This document shows, in pieces, positions 22,290 through 33,622 of a DNA stretch of 64,000 bases (the first letter of the stretch is position 1; every line of letters begins with the position of its first letter). The notes below the pieces were generated by a model that searched no databases, had not been told where the DNA came from, and worked only from the letters and a program-made list of their open reading frames with translations. Both the position numbers and the translations under genes were made by a program. This DNA is from Shinisaurus crocodilurus (Eukaryota; Chordata; Lepidosauria; Squamata; Shinisauridae): NCBI GenBank assembly GCA_021292165.1, contig CM037881.1, forward strand, positions 3,224,001 to 3,288,000, in the 5' to 3' direction.

Positions 22290-23960
22290 GTATTGGGGCA
22301 GGTCAGAGTGATGTAACCCTGGTTACTGCTTGTCCAGTTGTTTTGGATTCTTTTCAGCGTGTAGATCTTGAGGATGTGGACTGGGTATCTGGAGGGCAGA
22401 GGGCCACCACCTGCGTATGCGGATCTTGCCCTTCTTGGCTACATCAGTCAACTAAGGTAGGACTGAGGGAAGTGATGGCTGAGGGAAGTGATTAATGCCT
22501 TCTTGCTGAAGGTTTCCCCCCTCTCTTGCTTAAAAGAGGCAGTAATAACACCTTTTTAAAAGAAACATTCCCTTGACCCAGGAGATCTATTTAACTAAAT
22601 GGTCTCAAATGTACCATTCTTAGCTAATGTGATTGAGAAGGTGGTGGTGTTGCAACTCCAGATGCATCTCTGGATGAAACTGATTATCTGGACCCATTTC
22701 AATTGGGATATGGGGCTGAGACTGCTTTGGTCACCTTGGTGGATGACCTAAGCTATGAACTGGAAGGGGGCAGTACAACTAATAGTTCTCCTGGACCTCT
22801 TGGTGGTTTTCAATACCATCGACCAAGGTATCCTTCTGGACTGCCGGGCAGGGCAGGGCTGGGGGAGATGTTTTGCAGTTGTTCTAGTCCTTTCTGTTGG
22901 GCCGTGTCCAGAAGGTGGTGCTGGGGGATTTCTATTAGACTCCATGATCTGACCTGTGGTGTCCCAAAAGGTTCTATCTTGTCCCCCATGTTTTTTTTTA
23001 ACATTTACATGAAACGATTGGGAGAGGTCATTTGGAGTAAAGTACCACTAATATGCTGAGGACTCTATTGCGCTTTGTCACCTAACACCAAGGAAGCAGT
23101 CAAAGAAGAAAAGAAGGGTTCGATAACAGGCTGGATGAGGGTGAGCAATCTGATGTTAAACCCAGACAAGACAGAGGTCTTGTTTCATCAGTAGAAAGCC
23201 TGACTTGGGAATTTGGATTCAACCTGTTCTGGAAGGGATTGTGTTCTCCCTGTAGGGAGTGCTCCTTGATCCTATACTATCCCTGGATCTTCAGGTGGCA
23301 AGCAGTGTATTTGCACAATTAGTCCTGGAGCACTAGCTCTGTGACTCTCTCTGAGTCAGTCTGACTTGGCAAGTTATCCATGCCTGGTTACATCACTTTT
23401 GGACTATTACAATACTCTCTACATGCATATCTGGAAGTTTCAACTGGTGCAAAATGCAGCAGCCAGGCTGCTAAGCAGTACATGGGATCTGGTTACACCT
23501 GTACATATTACACCTGTCCTGAAAGACCTGCACTGGTTGCCAATTGCCCTTTGGACTAAATTTAAGGTATTGGTTGACCTTTAAAGCCCTAAGTGGCTTA
23601 GGGCCTGGCTATCTAAGGGACCACGTGTCTTGTTATGAACCTGTCCAGTTGTGAAGATCCGCAGCAGAAGCCCTCTTAAAGACACAGTTACCTGCAGGGG
23701 CGAAAGGGCTTTCTTCTGTGTTGGCCCCAAACTGCCAAAAAAAATCCCAAACTCCCCCTGCAAACAAATGTGGAGTGTGTTCCCTTAAGAAGTATGATTG
23801 GCCCCCCACTCTCCTGGCTCTTAGAAAGGGCATGAAGACACGTCTTTTTAATTTAGCCTTTTTAAATTATGTAGCTGTTTTACTGTGTGACTTTGGGCCA
23901 GTCACTGCCTCTCAGTCTAACCTACAGGGAAAAAGGCGGGATATAAATGTAATAAAATAA
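22290..23960 (+). mobile_element. L2 LINE relic, forward
   Basis: Broken plus-strand frames follow the L2 RT order: GYGAETALVTLVDDLSYELE (22700), LLVVFNTIDQGILLD (22790), LTCGVPKGSILSPMFFFNIY (22950), then TSLLDYYNTLYM (23390) and 3' UTR. The terminal part (23875-23960) carries a truncated SINE-like tail. Confidence 0.8.
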
Positions 23961-24166
23961 ATAAATTTAAAAAATGTAAGACACCGTGATCTGAAGGGAG
24001 GGGTGGGAGGGAGGGAACCACGGCAAATGGAAGCTTATTGCTTTATGTCTGGTGTCATCAACTATATAATTGGGAAGGGGGGTATTTTATTATTTTTAAA
24101 AAGGCTCAAAAACTTGCAATAAGCAATAACAACAACAAAACCCTCTAGCTTGTTTGGTTCAGGGAG

Positions 24167-24268
24167 TTTCTTTGTGCCTGATCAGACAGGTTCAGGGATT
24201 GTATAGCTCCCTTGTTCACAAACTTATGTAATTTCTTTGTGCCTGATCAGACAGGTTCAGGGATTGTA
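24167..24268. repeat. 37-bp direct repeat, two copies
   Basis: TTTCTTTGTGCCTGATCAGA and the next 17 bases occur identically at 24167-24203 and 24232-24268, with 28 bp between. Confidence 0.9.
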
Positions 24269-24284
24269 AGAACTTGCCCTATGT

Positions 24285-24527
24285 TTGTTTGTTTGTTTGT
24301 TTATTTTATTATATTTATATCCTGCCCTTTTTCCTGCAATGAATCCAATGTAGCTTACATAATCCTTCTCTTCCGTTTCATTTTATCCTCACAACAACCC
24401 TGTGAGGTAGGTAGGCTGAGAGTCAGTGACTAGCCCAAAATCACCCAGTGAACTTCATGGCTAAGTGGGGACTAGAACCCGGATCTCCCGAGTCCAACAC
24501 TCTAACTATTACAGCACACCGGCTCCC
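24285..24527 (-). mobile_element. tRNA-derived SINE (family A)
   Basis: Reverse copy after a (TTTG)n run; head at right ends CAGCACACCGGCTC. More diverged than the others. Confidence 0.82.
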
Positions 24528-25067
24528 CAGGGTTTCTTGTAGGAACTGAAAAAATCATACTTCAGAGGTGTTTGTTTAGCTGAGCTGTGGTTAGTGTAAA
24601 AAATAGACTTAAACCAAAAATACATTCTGCAAATAGGCACATTTTATATTCTGAATTGTAGAACTTATCAGGGAAATAACTGATCCATAATACATTTGAG
24701 CATTATGAGCTAGACAAATTTGTATTTTGGGGTTTGATGATATCACTAATTAGTAATAATTAGTAATTAGTAATAAAACATTAAAAACTGAAAGCCAGGT
24801 TGAGTAACAGGAGACTCAGAGTGCAGCTTAAGTCTAACATCGCACGAGCAGCATTTGCATGAGTGATACTTGCATGACGTGCTCGCCTTGCTCTCCTCCC
24901 CCGTGAGCCTTCCAAATCTGTTCCCTGGGCCCCCTAACCCTTCCGAGTAGATGTGGGGCATGTGCAAGGGAGCTGCAGGGGCAGATAGTCAGGGCAGAAT
25001 ACAACCCAGTGATTATGTAAATTTTGGTTCATCTTCCTTAGAAAAATGCCCTTTTAAGTATGTCTAT
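24528..25067. other. Intron 3, no gene
   Basis: AT-rich to 24790, then unassigned. A TAATTAGTAATTAGTAATA tract at 24750. Confidence 0.45.
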
Positions 25068-25150
25068 TTTGGGGAGGGGTATATCTCAGTGACAGAGCAC
25101 ATGGCTTGCATGAACAACGTTCAATCTCCAAGTAAAAGGGTCAGATGATG
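25068..25150 (+). mobile_element. tRNA-derived SINE (family B), 5' part
   Basis: Worn tRNA-like head with an A box TATATCTCAGTGACAGAGCA and B-box-like GTTCAATCTCC, as in the fuller copy at 46318-46462. Confidence 0.55.
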
Positions 25151-25795
25151 GGAAAGACCCTGGTGGATCAAAGCAAAGGTCCACCCTCCTGCTTCGCACC
25201 ATGGCCAGCCAGATGCCTCCGGGAAGCCTGCAGGTCAGACGTGAGCGCAACATCCCTCTCGTCCCACCGTCGTAATTCAGAGGCCTAGTGCCCCTCAGCC
25301 TGGAAGTAACTTGCAGCCATTCATAGACATATCCTCGGTGAATTTGTTTATTCCTCTTTTAAAGCCACCAAATCCAATGGCTATCAGTATATATCGTGGC
25401 AGAGAATTCCATAATTACGTGCTGTATGAAGAAGTCTGTCCTGAATTTTCCACCAATCAGCTTCAGTGAATGACCCTGTGTTCTAGCGTTATATGAGAGG
25501 GAGAAACACATCTATCTATCTATCTATCTATCCATCCATCCATCCATCCACTTTCTCCACATCACACATAATTTTATAAACAGCCATGTCCCCCTTGCTT
25601 GCCTATTTCCTAAACTAAATAGTCCCAAACGTTGTAGCCTCTCCTTGCAGGAGAGGTGATTTAGCCCCCTGACCATTTTAATTGCCCTTTTCTGCACCTT
25701 TTCCAGTTCTACTATATCCTTTAAGAGAACTGTGACCAGGACTGTACACAGTGTTCCAAGCGTGGCTGGCTGCAACATAGGTTTGTATAAATACG
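25151..25795 (-). mobile_element. CR1-family LINE abutting the exon-3 donor
   Basis: Same orientation as the gene. Minus-strand frame [20 protein letters not shown] then [13 protein letters not shown] is the CR1 ORF2 C-terminus, followed by the 3' UTR down to 25151 (GGCCAGCCAGATGCCTCCGG on the plus strand). Its 5' end lies about eight bases inside intron 3. A (TCTA)n(TCCA)n microsatellite is embedded at 25508-25550. Confidence 0.85.
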
Positions 25796-25802
25796 GCCTT
25801 AC

Positions 25803-25884
25803 CTCATTAATTAAAAACTGAAGCTGCAGAACTGCAGCACCACTTTCATGTTCACAGTAGCAGTCAACACCTGGTCTGCCCAAT
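25803..25884 (-). CDS. STXBP5L: STXBP5L coding exon 3
   Basis: An 82-bp exon encoding [18 protein letters not shown] followed by LQLQFLINE, the diagnostic tomosyn peptide between propeller blades 1 and 2. The first base completes the Ile codon from exon 2, and the exon ends in phase 0 on GAG before the donor GTAAGG. A CR1 retroelement in sense orientation starts about eight bases into intron 3. The reading frame stays open from the exon through that CR1 for almost 100 more codons, so intron retention would give a chimeric peptide rather than an early stop. Confidence 0.96.
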
Positions 25885-27547
25885 CTATTAAGTGTCAAAG
25901 TCAAGGATCAGTTTGTCCAGGCTGATGGCTGAAATAAGAGCAAAACAAAATCAAACATAGTTAACGATTGTTTTCGCTTACTAGGAAGCACACTACAAAG
26001 GCCGTTCCTAGAAAGGTATAGAGATGATTCACAACCATGAAAAAAATGTATAGTTGGCATCTTGATTTTGAGATGGATAAACACAAAAAACCTGCAACCA
26101 GGTGTTGCAGTATATCCTCAACCCTAAGTCAGGGGTGCTCCTGTTAGAATGCCAGCAGCCATGTCTTCCTATCCTCCTCCAGGATACCATGAACTAGAAG
26201 GCCAGTTCATCCCCCACACTGTTTCTCTTTTCCAACTGACATGGATGCAACCTTCTTTGGCTCTTGGGGGCCACTGAGCCTGCTCAGGCCTCATCAGGTT
26301 GGGGTTTTTTTTTGGGGGGGGTCTCCCCCTTTGTGAGGTTTTTAAAAAATGCTTTATACTTCTCAGGGCTCACCCAAGCATGCCAATATTCCTTTTTATT
26401 TCTCAGTAGCCCCATTATGGCTCCAATCCTGTCAGCATCCAACCACCTGAGTTTGCTATAAAAGGGAATTATGTGTATATCTAGAAAATAAAAGCTACCC
26501 TTTCATTAAATAAAATGTAAGTCGGTGGGATACCACTTCCACATATGGTGGCCTTTCAACTATATTCAAACTTTTTGGAAGAAAATGACATTAAGATTAA
26601 GGAAATTACTGGACATGCTGTCCCAATTAATTTTTCATAATGGCAACTTATTTTTTTCTGACTTTTAAATATTGAGTTATTTACTTGCAGTTGCTGAATT
26701 AAGCATTGGCCGATGCTTTAAGCAACTTGAAACGCCAACATTAACCCACTGACTAGATGGATTTTGTGATTTTGAAATTATGAAGAAGTTAATTGAACAG
26801 ATTCTTGCCCAGAGAACTTAGGTTATGGGGTGACTAACAAATATAAAATCATCATCATCAAAAAAAATAATACAACTGCAAGGTATTGAAGTTTTCTGAA
26901 AATTGTCCCTGAAGAGCCTAATCATTTTCCCATTGCATTTTATTATATATTTTAATACAACTCTAGTTGAAACCTACACTGAACAATTCTGATTTGCTCT
27001 TATTTATATTATACCTCAAGTCCTGATAGTACTCTTTGACTATTTTAAAAGGACCTTCCAAAGATGAGGTTGGACTTGCACATGAGACCATAGTATCATT
27101 TGCATAATGTGATATTTATTTTTCTGTCTTTTGGGGATACCTTCATAGAGCAATACAACAGTCCCACAATGCCAATATCTTGCTCATATCTGTGTAACGC
27201 TGGCATAGTTTGATCAGTGTCCTAGACAGCACAGTAGCACAACTATAGAGAATGTAGCAACACTGGCAGCCTCGGGCAACACCGCCTGTCTGTGGCAACA
27301 CCACCTGCATACACCAATCACATAGTGGCATGCTGAAAATGCTCCCCGTATCCTCAGAGCATAGAAGGAGCTGATCCACACACAACAGCAGGGAAATACC
27401 ACCATAATGTCACCCACCACCACACATACACAAAGGTATAACCGGTCTGCACCCTCAGGATTGTCAAGTCATTGGGCTTTTCTACATGAGAGTTTCAATC
27501 CAGCACTGTCTCACTACTATTTCTTCCAGATCGTACACAGGCTCTTT
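25885..27547. other. Intron 2, no gene
   Basis: Mostly AT-rich intronic DNA; a G run lies at 26300-26320. The segment from about 27140 to 27545 has an open minus-strand frame of about 80 codons with no known relatives. No repeat could be named. Confidence 0.45.
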
Positions 27548-27833
27548 GTACACCCAATTCTTTGATCATTCCAGTTTGCAGGACATGGAATAATGGGCTC
27601 AAGTTACAGGAACCTAGATTCCACCTAAACATCAGGAAAAATTTCCTGACTGTCAGAGCAATAAGACAATGGAATCAACTACCTAGGGAGGTGTTTGGCT
27701 GTGCCACTCTGGGGGCATTCAAGGTGCAGCTGGACAGGCATCTGTCGGGGATGCTTTGACCTGGATTCCTGCATTGAGCCTTGTAGGCCCCTTCCAACTC
27801 TACTTTTCTATGATTCTATGATTCCCTCTCCTA
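27548..27833 (+). mobile_element. CR1 LINE 3' end
   Basis: Frame [24 protein letters not shown], then LTVRAIRQWNQLPREV, ending TCTATGATTCTATGATTC. Confidence 0.88.
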
Positions 27834-28893
27834 CATATCACCAAGTACCACTTTAAAACCTGTCCCGTGTGGGTGGAGGGTCCCATACGCATTACCATGG
27901 AAGCACGGCATAACAGTACACTGGCAGGGATGTCGCAATTCCCTGCATGTGGTGCCTCACCCCTTGTCGTCGTCCCCACCTGAAAAAGAGCAATGTTGTC
28001 TCCTGGTGGTGTCTTTTCTGCAGCTGCATTACTTAGCAGCTCTGGCTGCTTGTTAAATATCTTTTCGTGGGTGGCTCTGCTTCTGGGGATTTGGGCACGT
28101 TCGCACTGGTGGCGCACCTCTGAAACCAAGCAACCCTTTCTCCCACTGTACACACACACGTGTGTGTGTTCTACATCGCTGCACACGGTGTCCTGTACAG
28201 GTTCTCTTTCCTCCATGGAAGGGAAACTGTCCGCAAGGTATCTCACCGCCACCATGATTCTGCCAGTGTTTCCCATTTGGGGGGGTGCGGGCTGTGTGTG
28301 AGCACTATGGCAGCATTTCGATACTGTGCCATGTATCAGCTGCTGCCGGTTCCTATCCAGAAGCACCTTTATTTTGGGTGGGGAGATGTTATTTGGAGCG
28401 GATCATTTCTTACGTCACTGTTTGCTTGAACACTTCTTTTGGGCCCCCGTCGGTGGTGCTATGACAAAACACGGTGCTTCCTGTTCCCGTTGTGCTCTCT
28501 AACTTCCGCCCGTCCACCCTTGCAACCTTCCCTCTGTCCCGCTCCTTTTCCATGCATGAAAGAACTGCTGTGTAATTCAAGCGGGTTAGTCACAGCACTG
28601 GCTCACCGCCGCTATGGGACATACTGGAGGGAGGTTGAGGCAGTGCTCCTACTTGGGAGGGAGCTCGTCAACGGACAGTGGCGGCTCAGTAGACCGCTTG
28701 ACGATGACGCACAGCACCCCGGGGCTCCCTAGCTCGGCCGCCTTCAACTGCGTGTCTTGGGTTCTTGGTAGGTAGGGCTTCCCCAGGACCCGTGGACAGG
28801 CCAGATCCAAATTCAAGAAATTGAAGTCTGACTTCTTCAAGTCACTTGAATTATTTGATGGAATTGGAAAGCCCCCTGGAAGCACTGGCCACC
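27834..28893. other. Intron 2, unassigned 1-kb block between opposed CR1 copies
   Basis: GC-balanced DNA with open frames on both strands (the longest, on the minus strand, is about 188 codons at 27800-28366) but no recognisable domain. A perfect ACACACACACGTGTGTGTGT palindrome lies at 28151. Confidence 0.4.
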
Positions 28894-29250
28894 CTTAGAA
28901 TCATAGAATCATAGAAAAGTAGAGTTGGAAGGGGCCTACAAGGCCATCGAGTCCAACCCCCTGCTCAATGCAGGAATCCAGGTCAAAGCATCCCTGACAG
29001 ATGTCTGTCCAGCCGCACCTTGAATGCCTCCAGACTGGGAGAGCCCACCACCTCCCTAGGTAGTTGATTCCATTGTCTTATTGCTCTGACAGTCAGGAAA
29101 TTTTTCCTGATGTTTAGGTGGAATCTGGGTTCCTGTAACTTGAGCCCATTATTCCGTGTCCTGCAAACTGGGATGGTCGAGAAGAGATCCTGCCCCCGCT
29201 CTGTGTGACAACCCTTCAAGTACTGGAAGATCCTTCTATGCAAACATGCA
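28894..29250 (-). mobile_element. CR1 LINE 3' end
   Basis: ATAGAATCATAG tail at left, then the 3' UTR and the reverse frame for LTVRAIRQWNQLPREVVGSP. Confidence 0.9.
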
Positions 29251-29385
29251 CAAACTATGGGTAATGGCAGGGAAGCCGAGCTGGTTGGACCACAGGCCTA
29301 TGTGTAAGTACAGTACCTGCACGGGAGGATATGTCTGTTGTTAGTGATCGTGTTATTATTATAGTTACTGCTTGCCAGTGCGCCA

Positions 29386-29617
29386 ATGTGGCGTAGTGGT
29401 GAGAGTGCTGGGCTGGGACTCGGGAGATCTGGGTTCTAGTCCCCGCTCGGCCATGAAACTCACTGGGTGACTTTGGGCCAGTCACTGACTCTCAGCCTAA
29501 CCTACCTCACAGGGTTGTTGTGAGGATAAGAGGAGGATGAGGATTATGTAAGCCGCCTTGGGTTCCTTGCAGGAAAAAAGGTGGGGTATAAATATAATAA
29601 ATAAATAAATAAATAAC
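29386..29617 (+). mobile_element. tRNA-derived SINE (family A), best-preserved copy
   Basis: AATGTGGCGTAGTGGTGAGA head with box A and box B-like GGTTCTAGTCC, CORE-like centre, tail GGTATAAATATAATAAATAA and (AAAT)n. Confidence 0.92.
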
Positions 29618-30254
29618 TGTTACTACTAGTAGCACTTCCTGTTTTCCATAGTCTTCTTGTTTTCCCTACTCTATTTATTGTAATTGAACAGGTGCACATC
29701 ACATTTACAGTGCTGAGTGTGTACTTCTGCATTTCTGAAATGTTCCACTCTTGCTTTTAGTACGAACTCTTGTGTTAATGGTTACAGTGCCTGCACTCCT
29801 GACAACCGTATGGATAGTGCAGCTTCTGACATGCACTGGTCATAGCACTGCTTACATGTCTTCTTGCTAATAGAAGTTGTCTTCTGGTATGATCTTTCAC
29901 TGGAGACAGTGTCTGCTGGCAGAAAGAAGTACACAACGTAGGAGGAGGAGGAACAACCTGAAGCAGAGGGAGCCACGGAGGCTGGTATGTTAACGCATTC
30001 TGCAGCAACATCACGGCACAACTGACACCTTGCATTTTGGCCCGCAGAATTGCACATGCCTCTGGAGATGGGTAGGCATTTATTGGGTACCTCCAGAGCA
30101 AGACATAGGTCACTGTGTGCCACTCACACAGGTGGAGGGGAATGCACAGTTGGTGCTTTCCCCTCCACCCACCTGGAGGGACCCTAGCCCTTCTGTAACG
30201 CTATATCTTTTCTGAAGCCATCATGCACTTAGTAGGACTGGAGTAGTTTTATCG
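29618..30254. other. Intron 2, unassigned
   Basis: Open minus-strand frames of about 112 codons (29775-30123) with several Cys but no recognised domain. Confidence 0.4.
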
Positions 30255-30545
30255 ATGTTTTGCCCAATGATTATTGATGGCTGGTACAAGATAGAAAGCC
30301 AAAGACTGTGGCTGAAGCTAGTCTCAATGACGACTAGTCCTGATTGGCTATATGCTTCCCCCAGTATCAGAGGCAGTATGCCTACGTACACCAGTTGCTG
30401 GGGAACATGGGCGGGAAGGTGCTGTTGCACTCGCGTCCTGCTTGTGGGTTTCCCATGGGCAGCTGATTGGCCACTGTGTGAACAGAATGCTGGACTAGAT
30501 GGACCCTTGGTCTGATCCAGCCTCAGGGCTCTTCTTATGCTCTTA
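30255..30545 (+). mobile_element. CR1-family 3' end
   Basis: The dispersed squamate 3' region with CCAGTTGCTGGGGAACATGG, GGACTAGATGGACCCTTGGT and CTGATCCAGCC. It is the same 3' region that ends the copy at 25151-25795, in the other orientation. Confidence 0.65.
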
Positions 30546-31044
30546 GGAGTGTAGACACTGTCCATACTGGCAGCAATGTGGACTCTTTGCCTCACGGAGG
30601 ACGGTGTCTTAGGGAAGGGGCGTGTGAAGGGCAGCTGGAGTTCTTCCTCTCCCTGCCGGAGTATCGAGAACCAATCACATGTCGGTGAAATGTTTCACCC
30701 TAATGTTGGTGGAAGGGAAAGAGCTGTGAAGGGCAGTTAAAGAATGATTGTGGGGGTTGTTTTGGGTGGAAGGAGTGTTCGGATATACTGGAGGCTGGAG
30801 CGAATGTGTGTGGAGGGCCGGCCTCTGCCTAGATTAGAGTTACAGGAACCTGTTCCAAGCTCAGCGAGTACATGAATTTAGACTTTGTTTCTAGTGGCGA
30901 AAAATAAACTTCTTTTGTCTACTGGTAACTCCTGGTGCAAGCTTTATTAAATGAGGGAGTGAGCTAGATCCTCAGGAGATGGAACTTGTAGAGGTGGTTG
31001 AGAACCAGGAAAGCACACGGGCAACACGTGTGACAATGATAAAT
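30546..31044. other. Intron 2, possibly retroelement-derived
   Basis: Contains AATAAA at 30903 after a G/A-rich stretch, which could be the end of an old LTR, but no paired ends are seen. Confidence 0.3.
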
Positions 31045-31295
31045 TCTCCCAATGGGGGGATGTGAACGGAGGTGTCCTCCCACAGGGATCCGAATTGGGA
31101 CCAGTGCTTTTCAACTTATTCATAAATGATCTGGAATGAGGAGTGAAGTGGCCAAGTTTGCTAATGACACCAAACTATTTTGGGGGGTTAAAACAAAAAA
31201 AGGATTGCGAGGAGCTCCCAAAGGACCTCTCCAAACTGAGAGGATGGGCATCAAAATGGCAAATGTGGTTCAACGTAAGCAAGTGTAACAACGTC
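31045..31295 (+). mobile_element. CR1 RT fragment, 5' part of a split CR1
   Basis: Encodes LFNLFINDLE- and FANDTKLFWG-type RT motifs and stops at a WQMWFNVSKC-like point, just where the CR1 at 32440 would continue. Confidence 0.78.
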
Positions 31296-32439
31296 CGCTA
31301 AGGACAGTGTGTCTCCTCTGAATGAATGCTTGAAGGCGGTAATGGGCTGGATGAAGAAAAACAAACTGAAGCTGAATACAGACAAAACGGAGGTGCTTGC
31401 TGTCAAAGGCCACAACCTGGGTTTGGAGGTGTGCCAACCAGTTCTGGATGGGGTTACACTCCACCTGAAAGACTGTGTTCGCAGCCTGGGGGTGCTTCTG
31501 GACCCGTCGCTTCAAATGACAGGTCAGATAGATGTGACGGCTAGGAGTGCCTATTATCAGCTCCGGCTGATACGCCAGCTGCACCCCTTCCTAGAGTTGG
31601 AAGACCTAAAGACGGTAGTGCACGCACTGGTAACTTCGAGGCTTGACTTCTGCAATGCGCTGTACATAGGGCTACCTTTGTACCTAGCTCGGAAATTGGT
31701 GCAAAATATGGCAGCCAGATTGGTCACCGGTACATCTAGAGGTGCTCATATTACACCAGCTTTAAAAGCATTACACTGGCTGCCAATCAGTTTCCAGGCA
31801 AAGTATAAAGTGTTAGTTATTACCTTTAACGCCCTACATGGTTTGGGTCCGGGTTACCTGCAGGATCGCCTTCTCCCGTACAATCCGCCCCGTGCACTTA
31901 GGTCCTCTGGGAGGAATTTTCTCCAGTCAGCCAATACTGTACTAGGCTGGTGAGCACTACCCAGAGGACCTTCTCTTCTGCTGCTCCCAGACTGTGGAAT
32001 GGCCTGTCGGAGGGGACTCGTCAACTAGATAGTCTCTTGGCTTTTAAAAAGGCCATAAAGCCGAAAAAGACTCCGGAAAAGGTGCCCAGCCAGATTTGTT
32101 CTTGTTCCTTTGAATGTTGGTTCGGGGGGGGGGGATTTACTTTGTTCTGATCTAATACAATTTCTGTAATGGATTAGATGTTTTGTTGGTTGTTCGGTTG
32201 TCTTGTATATGTTAAAATTCAAATAAACAAATTAAAAAAAAAAAAAAAGGCCATAAAGACTGACCTCTTCTGACAGGCCTACCAGTGGAATTTTAAGAGT
32301 TTTTAGGATACTTTTAAAGGTTTTTAAGAATATTTTAATAATGTTTACTAACTAGTTGTGTATTTTGTGTTTGTGGTTGTTCCCCGCCTCGATCTGAGTG
32401 GGGAGGCGGGTAAGAAATAAAATTTGATGATGATGATGA
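31296..32439 (+). mobile_element. L2 LINE 3' part inserted in the CR1
   Basis: A long open stretch (31309-31953) reads WMKKNKLKLNTDKTEVLAVK, VTSRLDFCNALYIGLPLYLA, LHWLPISFQAKYKVLVITFN, then in another frame TFSSAAPRLWNGL, and ends GGTAAGAAATAAAATTTGAT and (GAT)n. The best-preserved L2 in the window, but frameshifted. Confidence 0.85.
32061..32248 (+). mobile_element. Poly(A) retroinsert (L1-type mobilisation) inside the L2
   Basis: 188 bp ending with AATAAA and a run of 15 A, flanked by GGCCATAAAG at 32051-32060 and 32249-32258, extended by A residues. Looks like a truncated L1 3' end or an L1-mobilised transcript end. Confidence 0.8.
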
Positions 32440-33060
32440 CGATGATGCCTGTTGGGGCACAAGATCCCAACTTCAAGTATAGGCTGATGGGATCTGAGTT
32501 AGTGGTGACTGACCAAGAAAGAGATCTTGGGGTTGTGGTGGACAGCTCGATGAAAATGTTGACCCAGTGTGCAGCTGCTGTGAAAAAGGCAAACTCCATG
32601 TTAGGAATAATTAGGAAAGGAATTGAAAATATACCTGCCAATATCATATTCCCATTATACAAAGCTATGGTGCAACTGCGCTTATACTGTGTACAGTATT
32701 GGTCACCGCACCTAAGTAAGGATATGGTACAGTTGGAAAAAGTGCAGAAAAGGGCAACTGCAATGATCCAGGGGCTGGAGCGACTCCCCTAGGAGGAAAG
32801 TTTACAACAGCTGAGATTGTTTAGCTTAGAAAAAAGGTGAGTAAGGGGAGACATGACAGGGGTGTACAGAATTATGCTACTAGCACCTGGAATCAACCCA
32901 TGAAGCTGATTGCCAGGAGATTCAGGACAGATAAAAGGAAGTAATTCTTCACACAGTGCATAGTTAAACTATAAGACACACCATATGGGTTGGAGTGGTG
33001 GCAGGGAAAATTCCCCATCTCTCAATCACCTGTACTCTTGGTTCAGCCCGGCCACCCCCA
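32440..33060 (+). mobile_element. CR1 LINE, 3' part of the split CR1
   Basis: Frame VVTDQERDLGVVVDSSMKML, AAAVKKANSMLGIIRKGIEN and [20 protein letters not shown]; ends with a worn 3' UTR. Confidence 0.85.
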
Positions 33061-33299
33061 TTGCATTAAATGTAAGCAGCACCGCACTGACAAAAAGAAA
33101 ACTTCAGCTATTGGGTGGTATAGAAATGAAATGAAATAAAAAGGGAAGCCTCGCACTTTGCCGCCTCATCATGCCCACAGCAATCCCCACAGATTGATAG
33201 GATAAAATGGAGGAAGGAGTGGATTTAAAGCCATATACTCCAGGACTGTGATATCTGCATGGGGGTGGTGGTATCTGAGCAGAAGAGCACAGGGTGTAT

Positions 33300-33622
33300 A
33301 CGCCTGAGGCTCAAGTTCAAGCCCTCAAACAGGTACAAAAAAAACTTTCCAAGAGGGAGCGGGAACTACATGCCAAGATTGATGATTTGGAAAAATGTGG
33401 CCGCCAGGCTAATATCTGGCTGAGCATTTCCAAACCACGTGGAAGGATCTGACACTGATGGGTTTCTGCAAGAAGAATGGCTAGCCGCAATACTTCCAGA
33501 TCATCCTTGCCAAGCATTATTCACTGAAAGAGCTCATAGACTACGTCCTTTCAGACAGCAGAGTGGGCAGCACCAGAGTGAAATCATTGCTCAATTGGTG
33601 GTCACCAAGATTAAAGACACTA
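33300..33622 (+). mobile_element. L1 ORF1 fragment, first half
   Basis: Broken frame with KLSKREREL-, AKIDDLEKCGRQANIWL- (end of coiled coil and start of RRM) and ALFTERAHRLRPFRQQ, then IIAQLVVTKIKD. These are the order and motifs of vertebrate L1 ORF1p. The sequence breaks off where the DNA transposon begins. Confidence 0.72.

Noticed and set aside
27800..28366. 188-codon minus-strand frame as a gene
   Set aside because: No recognisable domain, it begins inside the CR1 boundary and has a competing plus-strand frame.
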